Source: Desulfomicrobium apsheronum (GTDB lineage: Bacteria; Desulfobacterota; Desulfovibrionia; Desulfovibrionales; Desulfomicrobiaceae). From it: 64,000 bases of DNA. The stretch is taken from the NCBI RefSeq assembly GCF_900114115.1, contig NZ_FORX01000003.1, positions 62,001 to 126,000 on the forward strand, read 5' to 3'. A model generated the notes under the pieces. It was not told the origin of the DNA. It was given only the letters and a program-made list of their open reading frames with translations, and made no database searches. Made by a program: the position numbers and the translations under genes. Below are positions 33,453 through 42,130 of this stretch, one piece after another. Each line of letters opens with the position of its first letter. Positions within the stretch are counted from its first letter, which is position 1.

Positions 33453-35888
33453 ATGAGCATCAAAGTCGCCACGCATATCGATTTCACGGCCATGACCCAG
33501 ATTTTTGCGCAGGCCGAGCGCAAGGGACGAGACCTCCTCTACGAGCACGAGGTCTACAGCCTGCTGCGCAACCTCGGCTCCGAGACGCCGCCGCGCAGCC
33601 TCCTGCTCCTGGCCGGAACACGCCCTTCTGACGAAGAACTGCTGGCCCTGCCCGGCGACAGGGTCGTGCTCAAGATCGTCTCGCCCTACATCGTGCACAA
33701 GAGCGACGTCGGCGGCGTGCGCATCGTCCCCAAGCATCCGGACAAGATCCGCTCGACCTGGCGGCGCATGATGTACGAGGTCGCCGAAAACTACGCCGAT
33801 CGCATCGAACGCCGCCCCACCCATGCCCCGGCGCACTATCAGGGACTGACCGGCGACGCGCTGGTCTCGGCCATCTCCCAGGACATTCAGGGCGTGCTCC
33901 TGGTGCAGTTCATTCCGCCGGACGCCACCTCATTCGGCAATGAGCTCATTGTCGGCCTGCGCGCCACGCGTGAATTCGGCATGGTCCTCACCGCCGGAGT
34001 CGGCGGCACGGACACGGAGCTTCTGGCCGACAATTTCCGCAAGAACCGCAGCATCGTCTCGGCCTCCACCGAACTCAACGACGGCGAGTCCTTTTTTGAA
34101 CTCTTCAGGCGCACCGTGGCCTACAAGGTCCTGGCCGGAAAGACGCGCGGGCAGAAACGCGCGGTCGCCGACGAACAGCTCATCGAATGCTTCTCGGCCT
34201 TCATCCAGGTCGGGAACTTCTTTTCGCCCACGGCCGGGGACGCCCCCTTTGTCATCGAGGAACTGGAGATCAATCCCTTCGCCTTTTCGGACTTCATGAT
34301 GGTGCCGCTTGACGGAATGTGCCGGTTCTCGCTGCCGCAAAAGACGCTGGCCGCCCCCAGGCCAGTGGAAAAAATCCACACCCTGCTGCATCCGGTCCGC
34401 ATCGCTCTCATCGGGGTGTCCACATCCCGCCAGAACTTTGGCCGCGTCATCCTGCAGAACGTCCTGGCCCACGGTTTTCCGGCGGACAGGATTACGGTCA
34501 TCCATCCGTCCGCCACGGAAATCGACGGCGTCGCCTGCGCCCGGGAGCTGTCTGCCCTCAGCGAACCGGTGGACCTCTTCGTAGTGGCCGTGGCGGCCGA
34601 AAACCTGCCGGAACTGATCGAAGAGATCATGAACTGCAAAAAAGCCGCATCCGTACTGCTCATCCCGGGCGGCCTGGGTGAAACGCAGGACAGCAGGGCC
34701 ATGGCCGAGAAGATCATGTCCAGGATCGACGACGGCCACAGACAGGGCGATGGGCCCGTCTTCCTGGGCGGCAATTCCATGGGCGTCATTTCCCACCCCG
34801 GGAATTACGACACCTGGTTCATCCCCGAAAATAAACTGCCCAAGGGCCGGGGACAGCACCATCGCAACTCCGCCTTCATCAGCCAGTCCGGAGCGTTCAT
34901 GGCCACACGAATGAGCCGCGCCCCGGAGCTGGACCCGGCCTATCTGATCTCCATTGGCAACCAGAACGACCTGACCCTTGGTGACTTCATGGCCTATTTC
35001 AAGAGCCATCCGGACACGGATGTGATCGGGGTCTACTGCGAAGGATTCAATGACCTTGACGGCGTGCACTTCACCCGCGCGGTGCGGGAGGCGGTCCTGG
35101 CCGGCAAGGAAATCATCTTTTACAAGGCCGGGCGCACGCCCGAGGGCAAGACCGCGACATCCAGCCACACGGCCTCCCTGGCGGGAGACTACACGGTCTG
35201 CGAATCCTGCCTGACCCAGGCCGGGGCCATGGTGGCCAGATCCTTCAACCAGTTCACGGAACTCTACATGCTGGCCAAGGGGCTGCATGGCAAAGCCATT
35301 GCCGGCAACCGCATGGCCGCCGTCTCCACGGCCGGATACGAGGCGGTGGGCATGGCCGACAACATCACGGCCGACGACTTCGAGCTGCGCATGGCCGCGT
35401 TCCGTCCCGCCACAAGGCAGCGCATCTCCAGGGCCCTGGCGGACTGCGGGCTCGACAGGCTGGTCGAGGTCAAGAACCCGCTGGACATGAACCCCGCGGC
35501 CACCGACGAACTTTTCACGGAGGTCGTGGAAGCGCTGGCGGCGGACCCGGGCGTGGATCTGGCCGTTGTCGGCATGATTCCGCTCACTCCGTCCCTGTCC
35601 TCCCTGGACATGGACGCAAGTCAGAACATCGCCGAGCGCATCGGCGCCATCGCACGCCACAGCCCCAAGCCCATCGTGGCCGTGGTCGACGGCGGCGAGA
35701 TGTACAACCCCTTCGCGGCCATGCTGCGCGAACGGGGCATGCCCGTGTTCAGGGATGCGGACAGGGCCGTGCGGGCCCTCGGGCTGTATGTTCAGGCCCG
35801 ACTTGGAGCGGAAAACCTGCGCTGCAGGAGAGGAGGAAACGTGGAAGAAAAAAAGGCTAGTCCTCTGCGTTCCGGCGCAGATTCTTGA
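33453..35888 (+). CDS. ADP-forming acyl-CoA synthetase, fused with beta (ATP-grasp) part first
   Basis: An 811-residue enzyme converting acyl-CoA, ADP and phosphate to acid, CoA and ATP, or the reverse. Residues 1-290 form an ATP-grasp part (VVLKIVSPYIVHKSDVGGV, EELEINPFAFSD); residues 310-460 a CoA-binding Rossmann part (ALIGVSTSRQNFG); and 460-790 a succinyl-CoA-ligase-like part with the phosphorylated His in TSSHTASLAG. In most fused enzymes of this family the CoA-binding half comes first; here the order is reversed. It stands alone and its 3' end overlaps arfB on the other strand by 32 bases. Acetate is the usual substrate but others are possible. Confidence 0.88.
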   Translation: MSIKVATHIDFTAMTQIFAQAERKGRDLLYEHEVYSLLRNLGSETPPRSLLLLAGTRPSDEELLALPGDRVVLKIVSPYIVHKSDVGGVRIVPKHPDKIRSTWRRMMYEVAENYADRIERRPTHAPAHYQGLTGDALVSAISQDIQGVLLVQFIPPDATSFGNELIVGLRATREFGMVLTAGVGGTDTELLADNFRKNRSIVSASTELNDGESFFELFRRTVAYKVLAGKTRGQKRAVADEQLIECFSAFIQVGNFFSPTAGDAPFVIEELEINPFAFSDFMMVPLDGMCRFSLPQKTLAAPRPVEKIHTLLHPVRIALIGVSTSRQNFGRVILQNVLAHGFPADRITVIHPSATEIDGVACARELSALSEPVDLFVVAVAAENLPELIEEIMNCKKAASVLLIPGGLGETQDSRAMAEKIMSRIDDGHRQGDGPVFLGGNSMGVISHPGNYDTWFIPENKLPKGRGQHHRNSAFISQSGAFMATRMSRAPELDPAYLISIGNQNDLTLGDFMAYFKSHPDTDVIGVYCEGFNDLDGVHFTRAVREAVLAGKEIIFYKAGRTPEGKTATSSHTASLAGDYTVCESCLTQAGAMVARSFNQFTELYMLAKGLHGKAIAGNRMAAVSTAGYEAVGMADNITADDFELRMAAFRPATRQRISRALADCGLDRLVEVKNPLDMNPAATDELFTEVVEALAADPGVDLAVVGMIPLTPSLSSLDMDASQNIAERIGAIARHSPKPIVAVVDGGEMYNPFAAMLRERGMPVFRDADRAVRALGLYVQARLGAENLRCRRGGNVEEKKASPLRSGADS

Positions 35889-36270
35889 GACGTGACTGTT
35901 TGGCCTTGGATGCCAGACGCCGCTCCTTGGAAGCCCGGGTGGGTTTCGTGGCCCGGCGAGGCTTGGGGCGCACGGCGGCCTGGGCCACCAAATGCGCCAG
36001 GCGCTCAAGGGCAGCCTTGCGATTGGCCTCCTGGGTGCGATGCGACTCGGCCCGGATGACCAGCTCACCGTCCACGGTGAGCCGCTTTCCGGCCAGCGCT
36101 TCAAGACGGGCCATCCCGTCCTCGTCCAGTCCGCGAATCGCGTCCAGGCGAACGCGCAGACGCACGGCCGTGGCCACCTTGTTCACATTCTGGCCGCCGG
36201 GACCGGAGGAGCGGATGAATTCGAGGCGGATGTCCTCGTCTTCGATATGTACGCGGGGTGTGATGAACAT
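35857..36270 (-). CDS. arfB: Peptidyl-tRNA hydrolase ArfB (YaeJ)
   Basis: Releases peptides from stalled, non-stop ribosomes. The 137-residue protein has the release-factor motif SSGPGGQNVNK (GGQ at 25-27) and a basic, Arg/Lys-rich C-terminal tail that enters the empty mRNA channel; the stop-codon-recognition domains of true release factors are missing. The start at 36270 gives a normal length; a longer frame would read through the upstream terminator. Its last 32 bases are antisense to the end of the acyl-CoA synthetase gene. Confidence 0.9.
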   Translation of the reverse strand: MFITPRVHIEDEDIRLEFIRSSGPGGQNVNKVATAVRLRVRLDAIRGLDEDGMARLEALAGKRLTVDGELVIRAESHRTQEANRKAALERLAHLVAQAAVRPKPRRATKPTRASKERRLASKAKQSRLKNLRRNAED

Positions 36271-36305
36271 GGGGAGTGGATACCGAAAATGTCTTGGTTC
36301 CGAAA

Positions 36306-36338
36306 GCGAAAAGGGCAGCCTTGGCCGCCCTTTTCGCG
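36306..36338 (-). terminator. Terminator between the A-type carrier gene and arfB
   Basis: GCGAAAAGGGC pairs exactly with GCCCTTTTCGC across a 10-base loop. The T run is inside the arm on either strand. Confidence 0.5.
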
Positions 36339-36358
36339 CTTGATGTTTTTCCTTGTGA

Positions 36359-36679
36359 TCAGCCGCAGCTTCCGCCGCATCCGCAGGAGGAGCACCCGCC
36401 TTCGCCCTCGGGGAAGACCATGCTCGATTCCACGGTAAAGCCCATGTTCTGGTCAAAGAGAACCGTCATGGGTTTGGCCTGCTCGAACAGGGCCCCCTCG
36501 ACCAGAAAGGAATATCCGTCCACGTCGAAGATCTGATCGTTGTCTTTCTGCTCGTCCAGGGCCAACCCGAGACGGGGTCCGCCGCAGCCGGAAGCCAGGT
36601 ATATTCGAATGGGTTCCTTGTCCTTGCCGCCGAAATGCTCATCCAGCTGCGCTTTTGCCGCCGGTTGGAGAGTAAACAT
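36359..36679 (-). CDS. A-type Fe-S carrier/IscA-like protein with cysteine-rich tail
   Basis: A 106-residue protein of the IscA/ErpA/HesB family, which carries or delivers Fe-S clusters. It shows GCGGPRLG with Cys32 and the C-terminal CGCGGSCG; in this family the first Cys plus two from CxC bind the cluster. The tail has four cysteines (96, 99, 101, 105), two more than the classical CGCG site. GGAGG near the start supports it. The surroundings do not include isc or suf genes. Confidence 0.85.
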   Translation of the reverse strand: MFTLQPAAKAQLDEHFGGKDKEPIRIYLASGCGGPRLGLALDEQKDNDQIFDVDGYSFLVEGALFEQAKPMTVLFDQNMGFTVESSMVFPEGEGGCSSCGCGGSCG

Positions 36680-36780
36680 AGATGCCTCCTATAGTTTGAA
36701 TAGAGGAAAATCTAATCCCGACAGACAATATGTCAACACCCTCTTGCATCGAACACCCAAAATCCGGCGTCAATCCGGCA

Positions 36781-36817
36781 GACAACCAGTCGCGTTGACA
36801 ACCAGTCGCGTTGACAA
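36781..36817. repeat. Tandem 16-base repeat, two copies
   Basis: GACAACCAGTCGCGTT occurs twice in a row, followed by a partial GACAA, directly next to the terminator of the PilZ gene. Function unknown; it may be replication slippage. Confidence 0.7.
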
Positions 36818-36841
36818 AAAAAGCGGACCCGGGGCCCGCTT
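36813..36841 (-). terminator. Terminator of the GAF/PilZ gene
   Basis: On the minus strand AAGCGGGCCC pairs with GGGTCCGCTT and is followed by a run of seven T. It is about 25 bases past the stop codon. Confidence 0.75.
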
Positions 36842-36865
36842 CCAGCAAATGCAACGCTCAAGCAA

Positions 36866-38212
36866 TCAACGCATCAGGTAAAAACCAAGGTCGCTGTCGT
36901 AGCTTTTCTGGTCCGCGAACTGGCATCCGACATACCGCTCGCTCATGTATTTGACCCGGGTCAACCGGGTGACTTCCGTGCGCCTTGAATCATCCAGACG
37001 GAAACGGATCTTGATCAGCGCTCCCCGGACCAGGCGGTGACTGAGCAACGTCGTGAAGCCGACGCCATTCAGGGAGACGTTCTCCAGCAAAAAATCACCC
37101 GTCTCGCCCGTTTCGGGATTTTCGAACAGCCCGGCAAGCTGCACGTTCTTGCGGTAATACTGCCTGCGCTCCATGGCCTGCTTTTCCTCGTTGAGGAGCA
37201 GCACAAGGTTTGCGGCCACATTGCGGAATTTGCGAAAGCCCCGGGTCGTGGTCCTGCTCGTGTCGCAAATTCCGAGCAGCGGGGCGACATCGTCCTGAAT
37301 GCCGGACACGACATCGAGAAGCACCGAAAAATAGGGCATCTGCCTGGTGGCGCTTTGCTGGGCGATCTTGGTGTTGATGCGCTGGCTGACATCCAGAGCG
37401 GCGGGCCTGGCCGTATTGGGCATGATCACCGCGAACTTGTTTGAGGCGATGCGGCACGGCACGTCAACCTTGCGCACTTCGTCTCCAAGGACCCCGGCGA
37501 GCATCTGAATGATCTTGTCCACGCTCGACGGGCCATATTCTTCGTTGAGCCTGCGCAAATTCTCGATCGTGACCATCAACACGCTCGACGGAGTTCCATA
37601 GCGTTTGCAGACCTCGATCTCGCGCTCCATGTAACGATCGAAAGTCCGCTTGTTCGGCAGGCCGGTGAGCTGGTCCGTTTCGGCCATGCGTCTCATGGCC
37701 TGGAAATAGTATGCCCGCTCAAGAGCCACGGCGGTAACCTCGGCAATGGCCGCGAAGTCCGTCAGATTCCTCTTGGTGAAAGGCTCCCCGTGCTGGGTGT
37801 CGATGAGTTCCAGGACACCGTAAACCATATCTCCGCTCTTTAGCGGCACGGCCATGACCGTTGAACAGCCCTTGGTCTTGGCCGTCAGAAATTGTGTAGT
37901 GAAGCGCGGATCCCGCGCAGTGTCCTCGATCAGCAGGGCTTCTCCCATCTCCGCGACCCATCCGGCCAGGCCCGTGCCCTTCCGCAATTTCTTGCCGCTG
38001 ACCAAATCGGTCTTTTCACCCACGACGTGATTGAAAGTCAGATCCCCGGTGTCCGGATCCACAAGTAAAAACGCCAGATGCCTGGGAGAAAAAAAGCTCT
38101 CCACGTGGACACAAATTTCTTCGAGTGTTTTTTGAATGCTGGTGCGATGCGAAAGTCCTCTGGAAATCCCGAGAAGGACGTTTATGCACGAAGAAGGGGT
38201 AAGCGGCTCCAT
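36866..38212 (-). CDS. GAF, degenerate GGDEF and PilZ protein
   Basis: A 448-residue signalling protein. Residues about 25-175 are a GAF sensor; about 180-335 have GGDEF-domain sequence (TDQLTGLPNKRTF is clear), but the active site GGDEF is replaced by ASNKF at 256-260, so diguanylate cyclase activity is not expected. Residues about 350-445 form a PilZ domain with RQYYR (351-355) and NVSLNG (379-384), the c-di-GMP-binding RxxxR and D/NxSxxG motifs, both intact. This is therefore probably a c-di-GMP effector. It lies last in the envelope-gene cluster, 75 bases after the deacetylase gene, and is followed by a terminator. Confidence 0.88.
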   Translation of the reverse strand: MEPLTPSSCINVLLGISRGLSHRTSIQKTLEEICVHVESFFSPRHLAFLLVDPDTGDLTFNHVVGEKTDLVSGKKLRKGTGLAGWVAEMGEALLIEDTARDPRFTTQFLTAKTKGCSTVMAVPLKSGDMVYGVLELIDTQHGEPFTKRNLTDFAAIAEVTAVALERAYYFQAMRRMAETDQLTGLPNKRTFDRYMEREIEVCKRYGTPSSVLMVTIENLRRLNEEYGPSSVDKIIQMLAGVLGDEVRKVDVPCRIASNKFAVIMPNTARPAALDVSQRINTKIAQQSATRQMPYFSVLLDVVSGIQDDVAPLLGICDTSRTTTRGFRKFRNVAANLVLLLNEEKQAMERRQYYRKNVQLAGLFENPETGETGDFLLENVSLNGVGFTTLLSHRLVRGALIKIRFRLDDSRRTEVTRLTRVKYMSERYVGCQFADQKSYDSDLGFYLMR

Positions 38213-38287
38213 CTTTGGCTCCTGCTGGTGAGCGGAAATACATCTCTATGTACAGGATTCATTACTTGGAGAAAAAGCAGGAATTTG

Positions 38288-39589
38288 TCAAATATCTTGT
38301 ATTTTGCAGATAACCACGCTCATGTCGCGGGTTCTTGCCCATGACTCAAGCGCTGACAGCGTCGCCGGGTAGGGATGCCCGATGGCCACGGCAAGCCCGG
38401 TACGCTTGGCCAGGCTCTCGGCCTTTTTGAGCTGCAGCAGGATTGCATGCTCCTTTGCCGTATTGTCGAGAAAGATATGCCTTCTGTAGTAACGCAGACC
38501 CAGGGTTTTGCTCACGTCGCGCACGCAACTCTTGGGCGTGGTCAGGCTATCCACGAAGAATTTCCCGCGCCCTTGCAGATGAGCGAGCACGACAGTCATG
38601 GCCTTTTTGTCCTGGGTCAGACGCGAACCCATGTGGTTGTTGGCCCCGTCCACTTCCGGCAGGCGCGCCAGATTGTCGACCAGGGTCTGTTCCAGCACGG
38701 CCGGGTTCATGTTCACGCGCAAGGTGCCGGGACCGGAATTGGCCGACTTGGGATAGCCCTCCGGCTCGCAGGGAAGATGCAGCAGCAGCTCAAGATCTTC
38801 CTGCCTGGCCAGGTCGGCCACCTGACGCGCCTTGGTGTTGTGCGGCAGCACCGAAAAGCTGACCGCGAAAGGCAGGTCGGCCAGCCGCTTGGCCACGGAC
38901 ATGCTCTCGCCCAGGTCGTCGATGATGATGACGAGCCTTGGGGCTCTCACGGTCGGAACCTCGGGCTCCGGCTCGGGAACCAGGGACAGGGGCAGAAAGA
39001 TGTGATGGGTCGCCTCGCCCAGGATGGAAATCTCAAGATCGCGCGGGTTGCTGTCCACGGTCTTCAGGCTAAAATCCGGCCCGAGTTGATCCAGGTTCTT
39101 CTTGAGTTCGGCCAGGAAGGGAAAAACTTCGTGCCCCAGATTGATGGTCAGGTTCTGATAATAGAACTCCTGACCGCCATGACGCCGCACCTCAACTGTT
39201 CGGTGACGCATGAGGCTTTCGGATTCGCCCTGGGCGGCAAGGCCCATCAGTATGGCCAGGTCGACACTGCGAACCTTGGCGTCAAAATCGTCGATCTGGG
39301 CTTCGTATGCCAGCGACTGGTTTTTTTGAACCGAAGCGTCCTTGGCGGGAACCTGCCCGGGCCGGGCCTCCTTGCGGCTTTGCGCGGCGGGCTTTTCGGA
39401 CGTCTTGTGTGCGACCGGCGGCTGAACGTTCCCGGACTTGTTCGGAGCGTTTCTGAGCGGCAGATGCATGGCCACGAAAAGGGTCAGACCGGTCAGGAGA
39501 ACGACGCAAATCCAGAGCAATGATTTGAACAGCGAAAAGCCGGACGCCTTGGCCGCTGGCTTCTTCTTTTTTCGTTTTTTTGGGGGCAT
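38288..39589 (-). CDS. Divergent polysaccharide deacetylase family protein
   Basis: A 433-residue protein with an N-terminal membrane anchor (about 24-44, after a very Lys-rich start), a Pro/Ala-rich linker, a domain of unknown role (about 95-205) and a C-terminal divergent polysaccharide deacetylase (YibQ) domain starting near RLVIIIDDLGESM. The NNHMGS motif is retained. Members lie in envC-ctpA-yibQ clusters across proteobacteria, as here, and are thought to act on cell-wall or septal material; enzymatic activity has rarely been shown. Confidence 0.85.
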   Translation of the reverse strand: MPPKKRKKKKPAAKASGFSLFKSLLWICVVLLTGLTLFVAMHLPLRNAPNKSGNVQPPVAHKTSEKPAAQSRKEARPGQVPAKDASVQKNQSLAYEAQIDDFDAKVRSVDLAILMGLAAQGESESLMRHRTVEVRRHGGQEFYYQNLTINLGHEVFPFLAELKKNLDQLGPDFSLKTVDSNPRDLEISILGEATHHIFLPLSLVPEPEPEVPTVRAPRLVIIIDDLGESMSVAKRLADLPFAVSFSVLPHNTKARQVADLARQEDLELLLHLPCEPEGYPKSANSGPGTLRVNMNPAVLEQTLVDNLARLPEVDGANNHMGSRLTQDKKAMTVVLAHLQGRGKFFVDSLTTPKSCVRDVSKTLGLRYYRRHIFLDNTAKEHAILLQLKKAESLAKRTGLAVAIGHPYPATLSALESWARTRDMSVVICKIQDI

Positions 39590-39641
39590 GGAGGTGGAAA
39601 GAACGCGGGACGGCAGGAGCCGTCCCGCATTTCGATGAGAA

Positions 39642-40913
39642 TCAGTTGGTGAGCTGCATGAAGCGCGGCAGGGACTTGACCATGCTCAGGCCTATGCGCA
39701 GCTGGTTGTCCTTGGCCAATGCTTCCTTGGCATCAAGCGCTCCCGGGTCCAGCACCGCATCCCCATTGGGATTGTCCAGATGCTTGGACAGGTTCGCCTC
39801 CCTGAAATCACGCAACTCGGCGGCATCCTCGGCCGCGAGCGTGAAGGGGAGTTCCACGTCGGGGTCAATGCCCTCGGCCTGGATGGAGCGACCGTTTGGC
39901 GTGTAGTAAAGCGCGATGGTCAGCTTGACTGCGGAACCGTCGGACAGGGGCATGATGGTCTGCACCGAGCCCTTGCCGAAGGTGCGCTCGCCGATCAGGA
40001 TGGCGCGTTTGCGGTCCTGCAGGGCTCCGGCCACGATCTCCGAGGCCGAGGCTGAACCGGAGTTGATGAGCACCACCACGGGGCAGGTCACGTCCGTCGA
40101 TTGCCGGGACGCCATCTCGTCCTTTCTGCTTTTGGGATCGCGTCCCTGGGTGTAGACGATGAGCCCGTCACGCAGAAACGTGTCGGTCACGGAAATGGCC
40201 TGATTGAGAAGGCCTCCGGGGTTGTTGCGCAGATCAAGGACAATGCCCTTGAGCTCCTGCTTGGCCGAGTACTCGCGCAATTTGCCGTGCATGTCGTCGG
40301 TGGTGTTGGCCTTGAAATCGGTCAGACGCAGATGCACGTAGCCGGGTTCGAGTTCCTTGAACTTGACACTGACCAGCGGAATCGTGCCGCGCACGATGCT
40401 CACTTTTTCCGGAGCCTGGGACTCCTTGTGCAGGATGGTCAGCTCCACGGCCTCTCCCTTGGGGCCGCGAATCTTGGACACCGCGTCCTCAAGGGAAATG
40501 TCCAGCGCCGAAGCGCCGTTGATCTCAAGGATGATGTCTCCGGCCCTGAGACCGGCCTTGTCGGCGGGGGTGTCTTCAATGGGGGCGATGACGGTCAGGC
40601 GCTTGTCCCGGACACCGATCTGGATGCCGATGCCGCCGAATTCACCCTGAAATTCTTCCTGCATCATCTTGAACTTGTCGAGATCGATATATGTGGAATG
40701 CGGATCAATGGAATTGAGCATCCCTTCGATGGCCCCGTGGATCAGATCCGTACGGTCGACCTCCTGAACATAATTCTTTTCGATCAGATCCAGAACCTGG
40801 CTGAACTGCTTCAAGGCCTGATAATGATCAGTATCACGGGCCTGGCTGGACGAGGCCGTGCCGCAAAGGCCGACCAGAAGAATCATCGTGCCAAGAAAAT
40901 GGCTGAAACGCAT
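39642..40913 (-). CDS. ctpA: Carboxy-terminal processing protease (S41 family)
   Basis: A 423-residue exported serine protease, with a signal peptide of about 26 residues, an N-terminal helical part, a PDZ domain (about 90-170) that selects substrate C-termini, and the catalytic Ser/Lys core with NSGSASASE (Ser297) and RTFGKGSVQ (Lys324). It usually clips lipoproteins or cell-wall enzymes in the periplasm. The start has GGAGG upstream. Found between the EnvC-like and the deacetylase genes, so its targets are likely septal hydrolases. Confidence 0.95.
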   Translation of the reverse strand: MRFSHFLGTMILLVGLCGTASSSQARDTDHYQALKQFSQVLDLIEKNYVQEVDRTDLIHGAIEGMLNSIDPHSTYIDLDKFKMMQEEFQGEFGGIGIQIGVRDKRLTVIAPIEDTPADKAGLRAGDIILEINGASALDISLEDAVSKIRGPKGEAVELTILHKESQAPEKVSIVRGTIPLVSVKFKELEPGYVHLRLTDFKANTTDDMHGKLREYSAKQELKGIVLDLRNNPGGLLNQAISVTDTFLRDGLIVYTQGRDPKSRKDEMASRQSTDVTCPVVVLINSGSASASEIVAGALQDRKRAILIGERTFGKGSVQTIMPLSDGSAVKLTIALYYTPNGRSIQAEGIDPDVELPFTLAAEDAAELRDFREANLSKHLDNPNGDAVLDPGALDAKEALAKDNQLRIGLSMVKSLPRFMQLTN

Positions 40914-41008
40914 GATATCCTCCCTGAGGGAATGGCGAGAAATTGTTGGAATCACTTGAAAGCGGATACCGTGGTGCAGTCCTGTCCGAAAAAATGCGAA
41001 CCCACTTT

Positions 41009-42130
41009 TCACCCCGACTGTAACCATTTTAAAGGATTAATGACTTTTTGCCTGTAACGCAATTCGAAATAGAGGCCTTCGCCCTTGGCCGCCGGGTAGA
41101 ATCCGCACACGCCGATCTGCTGTCCGCGCTCCACTTCCCGGCCTACCGGAATGGGGGCGTCGGACAAAAAGGCATACAGCGAATAATAATCCTCACCGTG
41201 AAAAACAATCACAACCTGTCCGAACCCGCGCAACTGGTCGTTGTGCACGACCTTGCCCCAGGAGACGCTGCGCACCGGAGTGCCGGCAGACAGGGCCAGG
41301 CCAATCCCGTTGCTGGGCGGATTTCCGTCCGGCGCGAAGGACACGACCCGCTTGCCCTTGGCAGGCCAGCTCAGCTTGCCCTGCAACTTTGAAATCTTCT
41401 TGGAGGATTGCAGGCTGATCTTGTGGCGGATGCCGGCGATGGAACCCATCAGGTTCTGGATTTCCTTTTCGCTCTCCTTCTTCTTGACCCGCACTTCGGC
41501 AATCTGGCGTTCGTACTGCGTTCTCTTTTTTTCCAGTTCGGCCCTGGACGCCTTGATCTTGTTCAGCTGGGCCTCGGCCTGGGCCGCATTCTGATCGAGA
41601 ACCGACTGCTGGTCGGCCACGATCTGGCTCTGACGCTCGATATCTTCCCGCAAGGCTTGGGCCTCGCCATACAGGGCCGTCAGCCAGGCCTCCCGGCGGT
41701 TGGCTTCTGCCCACCGCTCCGCAGAGGCAAAGCCTTCTTCCTTGGCTGTCAGATAGATGGGCCACAGCGTTCGCATCAACTCCTGTAGACGGCCGGTGGT
41801 CTTTTCCCGCTCCTTCAGCAGCGCATCAAGGCGCCTGGCGCCTTCGGCCTGCTCTTTTTTAAGAACGGCAAGTTCGTCTTCGAGCTTCTGGAGGGATGAC
41901 GCCGCCTGCTTGACCGAACCTTCGAGCTTGGCCAGATCCTTGTGCAGGCTGCGCTCTTTTTCGGTCAGGCTCTGGATGGCTTTTTTGCGTTCGGCCAACT
42001 GTTTGTTCTTGGCGGCCATCTCTTCTTCCAGAGAGGCAAAGCCGAGCGTGGCCGTGAACACAAGACCGCCCAGGAGCATCAGGATGATCGCGAAAAAGCG
42101 CGGCTTGAGGCGGGATGACGGACGATTCAT
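41009..42130 (-). CDS. envC: EnvC-like murein hydrolase activator with degenerate LytM domain
   Basis: A 373-residue exported protein with a signal peptide or anchor (about 11-31), a long periplasmic coiled coil (about 32-250) and a C-terminal LytM/M23 domain (about 270-373). The zinc ligands are lost: the usual HxGxD is NGIGLAL, the YAHL block is YAFL, and HxH is replaced by LYFE. As in Escherichia coli EnvC, it should activate septal amidases instead of cutting peptidoglycan. The ATG overlaps the glycosylase stop as ATGA. Confidence 0.88.
   Translation of the reverse strand: MNRPSSRLKPRFFAIILMLLGGLVFTATLGFASLEEEMAAKNKQLAERKKAIQSLTEKERSLHKDLAKLEGSVKQAASSLQKLEDELAVLKKEQAEGARRLDALLKEREKTTGRLQELMRTLWPIYLTAKEEGFASAERWAEANRREAWLTALYGEAQALREDIERQSQIVADQQSVLDQNAAQAEAQLNKIKASRAELEKKRTQYERQIAEVRVKKKESEKEIQNLMGSIAGIRHKISLQSSKKISKLQGKLSWPAKGKRVVSFAPDGNPPSNGIGLALSAGTPVRSVSWGKVVHNDQLRGFGQVVIVFHGEDYYSLYAFLSDAPIPVGREVERGQQIGVCGFYPAAKGEGLYFELRYRQKVINPLKWLQSG

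Noticed and set aside
36639-36854. 71-codon minus-strand frame before the A-type carrier
   Set aside because: It overlaps the tandem repeat and terminator and has no supporting signal.
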